37,155 nt of DNA from Chitinophagaceae bacterium. Its GTDB lineage: Bacteria; Bacteroidota; Bacteroidia; Cytophagales; Cytophagaceae. The translations under genes and the position numbers were made by a program. A model generated the notes under the pieces. That model saw nothing but the letters and a program-made list of their open reading frames with translations, did not search any database and was not told the origin of the DNA. This document shows, in pieces, positions 15,101 to 23,202 of the stretch (position 1 is the first letter of the stretch; the number at the start of each line of letters is the position of its first letter). The stretch is taken from positions 1-37,155 of the forward strand of contig JAQBNU010000085.1 in the NCBI GenBank assembly GCA_028288365.1, read 5' to 3'.

Positions 15101-17143
15101 GTAGGCGATTAATTCTGTTTGCAATGTGTCGCCGGGAATACAACGGTTGTTTTTAATTTTTGATCGGTCCGCCGCTGTATACGTCAAGTTGTCTGGCAAT
15201 CGATTATTGTCGTTGTCTTTCTCCCCCAAATTAATTCGCATGGCGGTATGTGATGTAGCTACCCAGCCAGGGGTAATGCAGCCCGGGCAATGCACACTAA
15301 TCAGTGTAGTAGTACTGGCCAATAAAATTTCACACGTTTGGTTGCAGGTCATATCCGGAATCAAAAGAAAATCCTGAGTGAATCTGGAAGAGGGAACCTT
15401 TGCGGGACATACCGCTTTTAAATTGAACAACACCGATGAGTTTCTCATGAAGCGTCCAAAAAAAGTGTGATCAGTGATGAAGGTATCTGGTAATATAAAA
15501 GTAGCTTCTAAAAAAGGATCGTTGTAACCATCTACACCGACGCCGGCTATCAGTTGTTCTGAAGTAGGACTTAGCGTATAGCCGTATACAGAAGACAGTT
15601 TTAAAGTATTGGGTACATAGACCAATCCGGTATCGAGCTTTATTCTTATTTTAAAGGCCGCATTGTCGACATGTAATCGATAAAAATCGGTTGTAAAATC
15701 ATTGTTAAAAATCTCAAATGTTTTCACGTCGTCTTCGTGCATGTCCGTGATGATGGGCTCGTAAAACTGGCGCAGGTATAGAATATTGTTGTTAGGGCTT
15801 GTGCTATTTGTAGAAAAACTTTCTTCCTTGCATTCGTCTTTGTAGTCTACACTCAAATACCATGTTTCAAAGGTAAGATCCACGTTGCTTGTATCATCAC
15901 CCGGACAACATTGAAAACCTTCTGCTTCTACCTGAAAAGAATCATCGGGCATTAAAGATTCAAATTCGAAGTCCCATTCATATAAAGGATCAGCAATTGT
16001 ACAAGTGTGTTGAAAGGTCTGTATTAAAGGAATGGTAGGATAAAGTGTACCCACGGAAGAACCAAGGAGCAGCATGCCTGTGGTATCTTTTAAGACGAGT
16101 GAGTTCTTGCTGATGTAGGTATACGTATTGTAATCCGTGGCTCGAAGTTTAAATTTCAAACCTGTTGCAGGCCGTGTGCCCTGGTTCTTTATCGTGTATA
16201 CATATTTGGTTTTCGAACCCATGCAGTTGGATTCAGGAACGGCTGTCCAGTTGATGACGACATCAGGTTTCTTCTTGTTTTTCAACACTTGTGCAATGAT
16301 GGGGTAAGGTGTTATTTTATTGCACAGGGCATTGTTGCAGCTCCAATCAATGTAGATGGAAGATTTACCTTCATCTTCTACAATACATTTTGTAACAATT
16401 ACTTTTTCAATGATCACAATCGAATCACCATTCATAATATTGGAAAACTTACCTTTGAAGATGTAGGTGGAGTCGTTTGTCGTTCCTGCTGAAGATAAGG
16501 TATAGCCAGTGTTGGTGCTGTATATGGATTCTATAGAAATGAATTCTCCAAAAACATCTTTTAGTTGTACATAACCGTCAAACTTTCCACCACCTGTATT
16601 GGTCAAAATAATTTTTCTTGTAATGGTATCTCCAAGAAAAGCAGAGGTGAGTCGGTTAGAAAAAAGTGTTTCGTCATAGGTCAAACAAGGAGATCCTAAA
16701 ATGCTGGTATTGTAAAAAAAAGTTTCTTTGCTGTTATACTTCAAGGCCAGTGTATCTGTAGTAGAAAGAAATGTGCCACAACCACTAAGGTCGCAGGATC
16801 TCGTGGAAACCATTTTTACATTGATGTCAAATAAACCGGTGTTGGTAAGCAGCGTATCGAAAACAATCTTGACTTTGTTCCCTGTTGCGCTCATGATGAT
16901 TTTGCTATCTGGCAGAGAAGTGGTAAATGCGCTGGCCTGCATGGCACTGTTGAGTTGAAACTCCGCAATGATCGGATAAATATCTATGGAAGAAGTATTG
17001 TTTAATGAAATTTTCAAATAGCTTTCCCCACAGGCATTGTAGCCATCTGCATAGGTAAATGTAGCCTTCAACTGTGCATGACTGGTTGGCGAAAGAAAAA
17101 TAAAAACAAATGCACTAAAAATAAACCGTAAGAATGTTTTCAT
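12134..17143 (-). CDS. Very large secreted cell-surface protein with C-terminal gliding-motility/T9SS type B sorting domain
   Basis: 1669 residues from the ATG at 17143; this start gives a clean signal peptide (basic KTFLR, hydrophobic core, cleavage after SHA-Q). An upstream in-frame ATG (17179) would bury it behind 12 extra residues and is unlikely. The bulk is a Cys-rich, strand-rich chain of DUF11-like repeats (ILTNTGGGKFDGYVQL, YTIKNQGTRPATGLKFKL, VTINATNLSATATNNTTRIT); near residues 1490-1570 an Ig/fibronectin-like segment (LTWQYTPLNYC...FYTLYYSTTHDG) follows CPPEISISERC. The last ~85 residues (FIPNLVTPNKDG, FEITGN, VEIYNSWGSTVF, WYAKGLSDGVYFYEI, GWVQVLGNK) match the CHU_C gliding-motility C-terminal domain that directs secretion through the type IX system. 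Probable roles are adhesion or surface attachment; no enzyme domain is recognisable. Confidence 0.9.
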   Translation of the reverse strand: MKTFLRFIFSAFVFIFLSPTSHAQLKATFTYADGYNACGESYLKISLNNTSSIDIYPIIAEFQLNSAMQASAFTTSLPDSKIIMSATGNKVKIVFDTLLTNTGLFDINVKMVSTRSCDLSGCGTFLSTTDTLALKYNSKETFFYNTSILGSPCLTYDETLFSNRLTSAFLGDTITRKIILTNTGGGKFDGYVQLKDVFGEFISIESIYSTNTGYTLSSAGTTNDSTYIFKGKFSNIMNGDSIVIIEKVIVTKCIVEDEGKSSIYIDWSCNNALCNKITPYPIIAQVLKNKKKPDVVINWTAVPESNCMGSKTKYVYTIKNQGTRPATGLKFKLRATDYNTYTYISKNSLVLKDTTGMLLLGSSVGTLYPTIPLIQTFQHTCTIADPLYEWDFEFESLMPDDSFQVEAEGFQCCPGDDTSNVDLTFETWYLSVDYKDECKEESFSTNSTSPNNNILYLRQFYEPIITDMHEDDVKTFEIFNNDFTTDFYRLHVDNAAFKIRIKLDTGLVYVPNTLKLSSVYGYTLSPTSEQLIAGVGVDGYNDPFLEATFILPDTFITDHTFFGRFMRNSSVLFNLKAVCPAKVPSSRFTQDFLLIPDMTCNQTCEILLASTTTLISVHCPGCITPGWVATSHTAMRINLGEKDNDNNRLPDNLTYTAADRSKIKNNRCIPGDTLQTELIAYFQDGDPLLGKTAHDLATTGPAPFEFNYSYLINDISFGKLFNINSIKVFITDFDKTAITSGVDSVMLPLSCVTKIPNPKDTLSNAQFFFDLSLDSLHKYGIDPAYKYAPNDGIRILCVYNILEPSSLYLSNPPTTTDPWFERDNSSILLNSFNNIIYLTGERNTATDNTRADAGDAFKTDPNSLDSTMIYWCEGYGSASTIVGKRREYQFTIPANVQCKERASFYVALHPSGGIFRNAFPFEYRNFMIIDSVQAFVPPGYKFEDWTITNTISKPDGFLEYEECTRTDTLKNIHVRGPIITVHIDPLYVRQTDFGDSPCIDKLVYGDEEIVTTISYNIVPDCDLPETKIIYSSPTLYYRVGPNRLPYHDISVTEQCLPPTGIQVCKFYPSEVSVKKMNAGLKLSPVTNEIQLSQQTFCYPINLEETKGENANYSFLKIKSLHHKVKAEMLTNKETNQVYFPDAFGVFHLDTTLAKSVEQYELCLSNICGKLIAKDTVRLIFGHDCFSYPDSTLSNICKLDSIEHYVFPGTLAIGDFVSGPDSITMCEGFEIVSNYQVTGIGGVEDMLLNIKSDSTSLLSASMIINDEASTDIFDTYIPAKSRFDLKQKILAVKSDGIKAGDKIKITLKFNTDCQYKGSAIASQAVLITSACDTLYADSLKYTPPAMKKFPTPDNKLLALSFGNLQNLGGQIDVTINATNLSATATNNTTRITFLLPLGFTYASMSSGDAPTQLTDTSIVWDIAAGIASTATKTLRPILNYNPVLCDSIVFHALLGDISVGCSSQPCVQRDTLYSYKIPVTCYPCPPEISISERCKEVPVFNVLTWQYTPLNYCPDDRSFFYTLYYSTTHDGNYTALITTQDKTYTHDSLAAYDGCYYVTVSDSLHHLSSQSDIICKSTCREQFQCGDLFIPNLVTPNKDGSNETFEITGNYTSLNVEIYNSWGSTVFHSDNYKNEWYAKGLSDGVYFYEIHIDGSDKKCVGWVQVLGNKQ

Positions 17144-17243
17144 AAAAACTAAAATTCTGGGAAAGAGCTTCCCGTACAACTCTTGATACGTGTAATAACA
17201 AAAATGTAACAGGGAGAGAACTAAACAAACTGGTCTGTTACAA

Positions 17244-17272
17244 GGTAAAGAAAAGACACAATTTGTTTGTGC
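17244..17272 (-). terminator. Candidate terminator downstream of tRNA-Arg
   Basis: On the minus strand GCACAA (17272-17267), loop ACAAA, TTGTGT (17261-17256) form a 6-bp stem with one G-U pair, followed by CTTTTCTTT. It lies just 6 bases past the tRNA 3' end. It probably ends the cytochrome c-hflX-tRNA transcript, or a tRNA-only transcript. Confidence 0.45.
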
Positions 17273-17278
17273 TTATAG

Positions 17279-17350
17279 TGGCTCCGGCAGGAATCGAACC
17301 TGCATCTAGAGTTTAGGAAACTCCTATTCTATCCATTGAACTACGATGCC
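17279..17350 (-). tRNA. tRNA-Arg, anticodon CCU
   Basis: 72 bases on the minus strand, folding as a cloverleaf. Acceptor GGCATCG/CGGAGCC with discriminator A; D-arm GTTC-AATGGATA-GAAT; anticodon arm GGAGT-TTCCTAA-ACTCT with anticodon CCT, decoding AGG; variable loop AGAT; T-arm GCAGG-TTCGATT-CCTGC. CCA is not encoded. The acceptor contains an A4-A69 mismatch next to a U5-G68 wobble, which weakens the stem. It starts 31 bases beyond the hflX stop on the same strand and is followed by a small hairpin. Confidence 0.93.
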
Positions 17351-17381
17351 TTGAAGGCACAAAAATAAAGATTATTTAGCC

Positions 17382-18554
17382 TTAATACAAGTAGTTAGGG
17401 TAGATCGCTTTGTATTTCTCTTTTACTATTCGGGCAATGGTTTCTCTTAAAACAGCAACATTGGTGTGGTCTTTTGCGGAGATGAATAATACCTCACTTG
17501 AATGTGCGGAGTGTCCTTTTTGGAAATTTAGCCAGAACGCTGCAGGCTCAATAGGTTCAACATCTTCAGGATATTGATAGGCATCAATTTTATTGAAAAC
17601 CAGTAAAACAGGTTTATCCCCGGCACCGATTTCTGCCAGTGTTTTATTGACCACAAGTATATGATCTTCAAAGGCTGGATTAGAAACATCTACGATATGA
17701 ATCAAAAGATCGGCTTCTCTTACTTCATCCAATGTAGATTTAAAACTTTCCACCAGACTGTGTGGTAGTTTTCTAATGAACCCTACCGTATCAGAAATCA
17801 GAAATGGAATATTATCCAATACCATTTTTCGCACCGTGGAATCAAGTGTTGCAAACAATTTGTTTTCTGCCAGTACGTCTGCTTTTGAAAGCAAATTCAT
17901 GACCGTTGATTTCCCTGCATTGGTATAGCCAACAAGAGAGATTCGGATTGATTCGGACCTCGCCTTTCGCTGGGTTTGAGCTTGCTTGTCGATCTTCAAC
18001 AATTGTTCTTTCAGTAAAGTGATCCTTGCCTTGATGTTGCGTCGATCGGTTTCTATTTCTTTTTCTCCAGAACCACCTCTTGTGCCTGTTGCCCCACGTT
18101 GACGCTCCAAGTGGGTCCACATGTTAGTCAGGCGGGGAAGTAAATATTCATACCGTGCCAGTTCTACTTGTGTTTTTGCTTGTGCTGTTTTAGCTCTGAT
18201 GAGAAAAATTTCGAGGATGAGAAGACTTCTGTCAAAGACTGTTTTCTTCAATTCATTTTCGATGTTTCGCAATTGAGAAGGAGAAAGATCATCGTCGAAG
18301 ATGACCGTCTCCGCAGGATATTCCTCTAGAAACAAACGAATTTCTTCCAGCTTTCCTTTTCCTACAAACGTTCTGGAATCAGGCCTGTGAAGCTTTTGAG
18401 TAAATGTTTTAAGCGTAGAATAGCCGGCAGTCTCTGCAAGAAATGCCAGCTCTTCCAATTCATCTTTGATTCTCCATTCGGGTGTTTGGTTACCATTAAC
18501 GGAAACCAGAATGGTTTTATCTTTGTAATAGGTTACGTCTTTTTTTCCTGTCAT
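17382..18554 (-). CDS. hflX: GTPase HflX
   Basis: 390 residues. The HflX N-terminal domain (residues ~25-200) includes the SRTFVGKGKLEEI strand and the RLTNMWTHLERQRGATGTRGG stretch, of which HLERQRG and GTRGGSGE are the family hallmarks. The G domain has G1 GYTNAGKST at residues 209-217, G3 DTVGF at 255-259 and G4 NKID at 321-324. HflX binds the 50S subunit and splits stalled or stress-arrested 70S ribosomes. Its ATG overlaps the stop of the cytochrome c gene (ATGA, bases 18551-18554), indicating translational coupling. tRNA-Arg follows 31 bases downstream. Confidence 0.96.
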   Translation of the reverse strand: MTGKKDVTYYKDKTILVSVNGNQTPEWRIKDELEELAFLAETAGYSTLKTFTQKLHRPDSRTFVGKGKLEEIRLFLEEYPAETVIFDDDLSPSQLRNIENELKKTVFDRSLLILEIFLIRAKTAQAKTQVELARYEYLLPRLTNMWTHLERQRGATGTRGGSGEKEIETDRRNIKARITLLKEQLLKIDKQAQTQRKARSESIRISLVGYTNAGKSTVMNLLSKADVLAENKLFATLDSTVRKMVLDNIPFLISDTVGFIRKLPHSLVESFKSTLDEVREADLLIHIVDVSNPAFEDHILVVNKTLAEIGAGDKPVLLVFNKIDAYQYPEDVEPIEPAAFWLNFQKGHSAHSSEVLFISAKDHTNVAVLRETIARIVKEKYKAIYPNYLY

Positions 18555-19243
18555 TTGGTTTTTAATCCTTCTGCATACGTTGCTACTGCTTCTATCTCCT
18601 GTTCACTCAATTGACCTTCGTATGGCTGCATCAACCCTTTACCTTTAGAAATGATTTGTACTACTTCCTGATGATTCAATTTACTTTGACTTAAATCTTT
18701 GGCTCCGGATGCACCAAGCTTACCGTCTTGTCCGTGACAAGCAGAACATACCTGCGTGAAAATTGCTTTACCATTTTGCAGTGCCACTTCTTTGTTTTGA
18801 TCGAGAATGGCATTGCTGGCGGCGGGAGTATTTGTTGTGTCCGGAGCAACAGCTGTCGTGCCAGGCTGTACGATTATTTTTTCTTTTTGAAAAGTGAGGC
18901 TGTTGGTTTCCGCTACGCCAAAGTTATAGACGAAGATAGCCATAGTCAGTAGCCCTAATACTTTGTTCTCTTTTTTCATACTGATGATGCCTAAAGGGAT
19001 AGCAATTAAAGTCAGTACAAGTTTACCGATCAGGTATGGAGCCAGTGAATGCAAAGCATAAAGCAGATAGCCACCCGTAATCAAAATAAGACTTCCAAGA
19101 ATCATGTCAACCACTTTGGTTTTTTGACGCAGGGAAGTAAGCGCTTCTTTCTTGTTAGCGAGCAACAAAATAAGTTTGTAACCGAAGAAGAGCATGAAGA
19201 GTACAACAACTGTAACGTGCAGGTGAAGAAAGCCTTTTGCCAT
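18551..19243 (-). CDS. Membrane-anchored c-type cytochrome with SirB-like N-terminal domain
   Basis: 230 residues. The N-terminal ~112 residues contain four hydrophobic helices (about 6-29, 45-63, 68-88, 95-112) with an arrangement like the SirB2/SirB membrane family (LHLHVTVVVLFMLFFGYK at the start). A Thr/Pro/Ala-rich linker (about 126-146) leads to a cytochrome c domain: heme site CSACH at residues 166-170, GxDGKLGASGAKDLS typical of class I cytochromes, and the likely axial Met at M205 (GKGLMQPY). The heme domain would sit on the periplasmic side. The partner electron carriers are not in the window. Its stop overlaps the hflX start. The 190-bp upstream gap contains no gene; divergent rmlC starts at 19436. 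Confidence 0.85.
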   Translation of the reverse strand: MAKGFLHLHVTVVVLFMLFFGYKLILLLANKKEALTSLRQKTKVVDMILGSLILITGGYLLYALHSLAPYLIGKLVLTLIAIPLGIISMKKENKVLGLLTMAIFVYNFGVAETNSLTFQKEKIIVQPGTTAVAPDTTNTPAASNAILDQNKEVALQNGKAIFTQVCSACHGQDGKLGASGAKDLSQSKLNHQEVVQIISKGKGLMQPYEGQLSEQEIEAVATYAEGLKTK

Positions 19244-19411
19244 AAGAATTTGTTTGAGTGAGAGAAGTCATAGAAGACAGACAAACTTAAGGTATTTTTT
19301 TCATTTTTTCATTTTGATTTGAGTGAAAGAACCAGTGCTGAATTATTGTCAAACCCATGTTAAAGTGGCATATATATCCCATATTTATGAATCGAAATCA
19401 CAAATAATACT

Positions 19412-19419
19412 TATATTTG
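19412..19419 (+). promoter_or_regulatory. Candidate -7 promoter element for the polysaccharide operon
   Basis: TATATTTG is an exact TAnnTTTG match 16 bases before the rmlC ATG. No clear TTTG is seen ~20 bases upstream, and the implied leader is very short, so this is a weak call. Transcription of the five-gene run must start near here because the upstream gene is divergent. Confidence 0.35.
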
Positions 19420-19435
19420 GCTGTATTCTGTTCGC

Positions 19436-19981
19436 ATGGAAATAAAAGAGTTAAGCATAAAAGGGTTGTTCGAAATTACGCCCAAGGTATTTGAGGACGA
19501 TAGAGGATTCTTTTTCGAAGCATTTAATGAAGGCGCCTTTCAATCGGCCGGTTTACCTTATCATTTTGTACAAGACAATCAATCGTATTCCAGCAAAGGA
19601 GTTCTCAGAGGATTACATTTTCAAAAGGCTCCTTTTGCCCAAGGAAAACTTGTACGGGTACTGAGTGGAAGTATCATTGATGTGGTCGTTGACTTGAGAA
19701 AAGGATCTGAATCGTTTGGTAAGCACTTACTAATCCCCATTGATTCGGATAAACAAAACATGGTATATGTACCGGAAGGCTTTGCGCATGGCTTTATAAC
19801 CTTGACAGAAAGCATGGTGATGTACAAGTGTACCAAAAGGTACGATAAAAATTCAGATGGCGGGATACGATGGAACGATCCGGATCTGGGAATTAACTGG
19901 GACAACAGCCATCCTATTCTTTCAGAGAAAGATGCCGTATTACCACGTTTGAAAGATATTGTCCATGATTTAGCTTTTTAA
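19436..19981 (+). CDS. rfbC: dTDP-4-dehydrorhamnose 3,5-epimerase
   Basis: 181 residues, standard RmlC/RfbC length. It epimerises dTDP-4-keto-6-deoxyglucose at C3 and C5 on the way to dTDP-L-rhamnose. Seen: DDRGFFFEAFN, the catalytic-His block GVLRGLHFQ (H61), AQGKLVRVLSGSIIDVVVDLRKGS with the active-site Lys (K71), VPEGFAHGF, and IRWNDPDLGINW with the catalytic acid region. The other rml genes (rmlA, rmlB, rmlD) are not in this window. It is the first gene of a run with wza-, wzc- and cpsB-like genes, so rhamnose probably enters the exported polysaccharide. Confidence 0.95.
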   Translation: MEIKELSIKGLFEITPKVFEDDRGFFFEAFNEGAFQSAGLPYHFVQDNQSYSSKGVLRGLHFQKAPFAQGKLVRVLSGSIIDVVVDLRKGSESFGKHLLIPIDSDKQNMVYVPEGFAHGFITLTESMVMYKCTKRYDKNSDGGIRWNDPDLGINWDNSHPILSEKDAVLPRLKDIVHDLAF

Positions 19982-19986
19982 AACAG

Positions 19987-20769
19987 ATGAAATTTACGAG
20001 AGCACTTTTTTTCTTTTTTGGGACATTGCAGGTAGCGCTATGGATGTCGTCATGCGTAAGAAATGAATATCGTTTGTTCAGAACAGATCAGAGTTTTATG
20101 AATGATTCTATTCAAAAAGTTTTGAAAGAAGATAAGACTCCGATATTTACGATTCGCAAAAATGACATCATTGAATTGAATGTATACAGTAGCAAAGGCG
20201 AAAGAATCATTGATCCGGATCAGGAATATTTAATGGCATCTAAAAATAATGTCTCACCGCTTACGAAAACAGAACAATATCTTGTTCAAAAAGACGGGTC
20301 TGTTTTTTTGCCCATGGTTGGCAAAGTATATCTGGAGGGCCTTTATGTCACGGTAGCAGACAGCTTACTGTCGACTCGCTACAACGAATTTTACAAAGAC
20401 TCTTATGTAAAAACACACCTCATCAATAAACGCATCATTGTGATAGGACCTGCAGGAGCGAAAGTCATTAAACTGGAAAATGAAAATGTAAATTTAGTGG
20501 AAGCGATGGCTCTTTACGGTGGACTGAATGAAAACATGCGTACCGATCGCATTCGGTTATTGAGAGGAAACCTTTCCAATCCAGATGTACAGCTGATCAA
20601 CCTTTCTACCATTGATGGAATGAGAAAGGCTCAACATAAACTTCTTCCTGGTGACATCATTTATATAGAGCCGATCAAGCGCGTATTTAGAGAAACCATG
20701 ACAGATATTCTTCCTGCCATTAGTTTAACGGTAAGTTTATTGACTTTGCTAGTGTTAATCAATAGATAG
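19987..20769 (+). CDS. Polysaccharide export outer-membrane lipoprotein (Wza/BexD-like)
   Basis: 260 residues. A hydrophobic leader ends in a lipobox-like WMSSC with the acylated cysteine at residue 23. The Poly_export domain follows (FTIRKNDIIELNVYSSKGE through QKDGSVFLPMVGKVYLEGLYVTVADSLL), then an SLBB-type segment (RIIVIGPAGAKVIKL... NLVEAMALYGGLNENMRTDRIRLLRG ... LLPGDIIYIEP) and a C-terminal hydrophobic segment (ILPAISLTVSLLTLLVLI). The protein forms the outer-membrane channel of a Wzx/Wzy-type capsule exporter. It starts 5 bases after rfbC and is followed 7 bases later by the tyrosine kinase gene. Confidence 0.9.
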   Translation: MKFTRALFFFFGTLQVALWMSSCVRNEYRLFRTDQSFMNDSIQKVLKEDKTPIFTIRKNDIIELNVYSSKGERIIDPDQEYLMASKNNVSPLTKTEQYLVQKDGSVFLPMVGKVYLEGLYVTVADSLLSTRYNEFYKDSYVKTHLINKRIIVIGPAGAKVIKLENENVNLVEAMALYGGLNENMRTDRIRLLRGNLSNPDVQLINLSTIDGMRKAQHKLLPGDIIYIEPIKRVFRETMTDILPAISLTVSLLTLLVLINR

Positions 20770-20776
20770 ATTTTAC

Positions 20777-23194
20777 ATGAGTGATATAATAAATCCTAAT
20801 TCACCTACGGAATCGTCAGAAGTCTTCTCGCAAGAGTTTGACGTGACGAGAATGATTGTTGTCTTTCGGAAGAACTTGATTTGGATTGTGCTTATTCTAA
20901 TTTGTTCTATACTCGGGGCGTATTTTTTTATTCGTTATACGAAGCCGTTGTTTGAATCTAAATCTCAGTTGAAGCTTGATTCCAATAACGAAGCAAGGTC
21001 AGCAGGACTTTCCAAAATCGATCCTTCACTGGAAGATTATTCTGCGGCATCTAAGGTAGCCGGCGAAGTAGAGTTCATCAAATCACCTCTTGTATTGAAC
21101 GGGATCAACTCCAGAGCAGCTCTCGGTATCGGTTACTTTGCCTTGGGTGATATTTTATTTGAAGAACGTTTTCAAAACAATCCAATTGTTCTGGACTATA
21201 CAGTCATTGATCCTGCGCTATTCAATCAACGCATTAACATTACGATTGAATCGCCTACGGAATACAAATATTCATACGTTTGGAAGGAAGAAACAATAGA
21301 AGGCAGTGCTACTTTTGGAAACATGATCACAACGGAGGGACTGGTGTTTAAGATCAATAAAACTCCTTTTCTTGCAAACGAAGCAAAGACAAACACAAAA
21401 GATTTTTTCTGTATTGTATACAGTCCGCAATTTATTGAAAACTACTTGAGCCAAAATCTCACTGTGGAGATTGACAACATAGAAGCAAGAATAATTTCAA
21501 TAGGGTTTAAAGATTATAACAAAAACAAAGCGGCGTATATCGTTAACTTGATAGATTCAGTATACCTTGAAAAAACAGTTGAATTGAAAACGTCGAAACA
21601 CGAGAAGACATTAAACTTCTTGAAAAGCTCTTTAAGCAAAACAGAATCAAACCTGTTGGACGCAGAAGAAGACCTCGAAGATTTTCTTAAAAAGAATAAA
21701 AGCGGTGAACTCAAAACATTGTATGAAAGAGTTTATACAAAGATAGATGAACTGGAAAAAGATAAAACAGCATTGCTTCGACAGTTATATATATTCAAAG
21801 ACCTGGAAGAATCGATAGAAAAAGAACATGAACTAGAGTCTTTTTTCCCTGCTCTCGTAGGTATCCAGGATCCACAACTCATCAAGTCTCTGGAAGAGTA
21901 CAATACATTGAGAATGGATATGCTCAGGATAAAAGCTGCGCAGAGTCCAAGTACGTATGTGTATAGACGCAAGCAAAACATGCTGAATAATTCTAAGCTA
22001 TCCGTACTGAATCAATTGAGTCAAAATAAACATGTACTGCAAAAAGAAGTTTTCAATATCAATTCTTCCATATTTAAACTGGAAAGTCAGATTGTGGATC
22101 TGCCAACAAAAGAAACAGAGCTTGCCAGATTAAAAAGACACTACGATATTTATGAAAAATTCTATTTGCTGTTGCTGGAAAAAGAAACAGAGTTTGAAAT
22201 AGCCAGAGCTGGAGCGATTCCCAATTTCGTTATACTTTCCCAAGCATCTCTATCGCCTATTCCTGTATTTCCTCAGTCGCAAATGGCTTACGGTTTTGCT
22301 ATTGGTTTTGGCGTATTGCTCAGCCTCATGCTGGTGTCCATCAGTTATCTTCTGGATTCTTCTTTGAGTTCTCTTAAAGAAATAGAGTCAGGTCTCCCAT
22401 TGCCTGTGCTCGGGGGTATTCCAGAGTACCGTAAAGAAAAAATGGATGTTTCCAGATTGGTTGTGGATCAAAATCCAAAATCACAAATCAGTGAAGCACT
22501 CCGGTCTATTCGTACCAGTCTTGACTTCATGTCAACAACGAGAGGTAAGAAAAAAACAATTTCCATTACGTCAACTATCAGTGGGGAAGGTAAAACATTT
22601 GTTGCCGTTAACCTTGCCGGCATTTTATCTCAATCAGGATTGAAAGTGGTTTTGCTTGACTTGGATATGCGCAAACCTAAGGTGCATCTTTCCTTTGGAG
22701 TAGACAACGACAAAGGCATGAGCACGCTGCTCATCGGTAAACATACCATTCAGGAGTGCATCAAAGAGACGAGCATGCCTAACTTGTATTTCATTCCATC
22801 TGGTCCTACTCCACCTAATCCTTCAGAACTTATTTTGCGTGATGAGTTTAAAGAGTTGGTTGATAAACTGCATGAGACATATGATATTGTTTTCATAGAT
22901 TCTCCACCGGTTGGTCTTGTAACAGACGGTATTTTGATCATGAAGCATGTGGATGTGGCATTGTATGTATTGCGTATCAATTACTCCAAAAGGTCATTCA
23001 AAGCGAACCTGAACAAGCTGGTTCAAACCGCCAACTTCAAGCAAATGGGCGTGATTGTAAATGCAGTTCAGAACATACACACCTACGGCTATGGCTACGG
23101 TTACGGCTATGGTTATTATGAGAATGGCAAAAAGGAAAGTTCACAATTTACAGTCGTGGATTGGATAAAAAAGATTTTAAGAATTAAAGGATAA
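20777..23194 (+). CDS. Wzc-like capsular polysaccharide co-polymerase/tyrosine autokinase
   Basis: 805 residues. A cytoplasmic N-terminus, TM1 (~residues 30-50), a long periplasmic Wzz domain with predicted coiled coils (about 270-460), TM2 (~504-527), then a BY-kinase domain. The kinase shows Walker A ISGEGKT near residues 601-607, Walker A' VLLDLDMRKP near 632, and Walker B VFIDSPP near 705. The tail has a YGYGYGYGYGYY cluster at residues 770-781, the autophosphorylated Tyr cluster expected for BY kinases. It controls polysaccharide chain length and export, in a phosphorylation cycle with the phosphatase that follows 8 bases later. The Tyr/Gly tail is coded by alternating GGY-TAY codons. 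Confidence 0.95.
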   Translation: MSDIINPNSPTESSEVFSQEFDVTRMIVVFRKNLIWIVLILICSILGAYFFIRYTKPLFESKSQLKLDSNNEARSAGLSKIDPSLEDYSAASKVAGEVEFIKSPLVLNGINSRAALGIGYFALGDILFEERFQNNPIVLDYTVIDPALFNQRINITIESPTEYKYSYVWKEETIEGSATFGNMITTEGLVFKINKTPFLANEAKTNTKDFFCIVYSPQFIENYLSQNLTVEIDNIEARIISIGFKDYNKNKAAYIVNLIDSVYLEKTVELKTSKHEKTLNFLKSSLSKTESNLLDAEEDLEDFLKKNKSGELKTLYERVYTKIDELEKDKTALLRQLYIFKDLEESIEKEHELESFFPALVGIQDPQLIKSLEEYNTLRMDMLRIKAAQSPSTYVYRRKQNMLNNSKLSVLNQLSQNKHVLQKEVFNINSSIFKLESQIVDLPTKETELARLKRHYDIYEKFYLLLLEKETEFEIARAGAIPNFVILSQASLSPIPVFPQSQMAYGFAIGFGVLLSLMLVSISYLLDSSLSSLKEIESGLPLPVLGGIPEYRKEKMDVSRLVVDQNPKSQISEALRSIRTSLDFMSTTRGKKKTISITSTISGEGKTFVAVNLAGILSQSGLKVVLLDLDMRKPKVHLSFGVDNDKGMSTLLIGKHTIQECIKETSMPNLYFIPSGPTPPNPSELILRDEFKELVDKLHETYDIVFIDSPPVGLVTDGILIMKHVDVALYVLRINYSKRSFKANLNKLVQTANFKQMGVIVNAVQNIHTYGYGYGYGYGYYENGKKESSQFTVVDWIKKILRIKG

Positions 23195-23202
23195 GGATAA
23201 AC

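Noticed and set aside
14003-16958. Many plus-strand open frames inside the giant secreted-protein gene
   Set aside because: All lie opposite one continuous 1669-codon frame with signal peptide and sorting domain; their sequences are low in domain character.
17143-17179. Upstream ATG at 17179 as the start of the giant protein
   Set aside because: It would place 12 residues ahead of a standard signal peptide that begins at 17143.
17256-17350. tRNA-Arg as an integration site for a mobile element
   Set aside because: No integrase, no second copy of the tRNA 3' end and no phage-like genes flank it.
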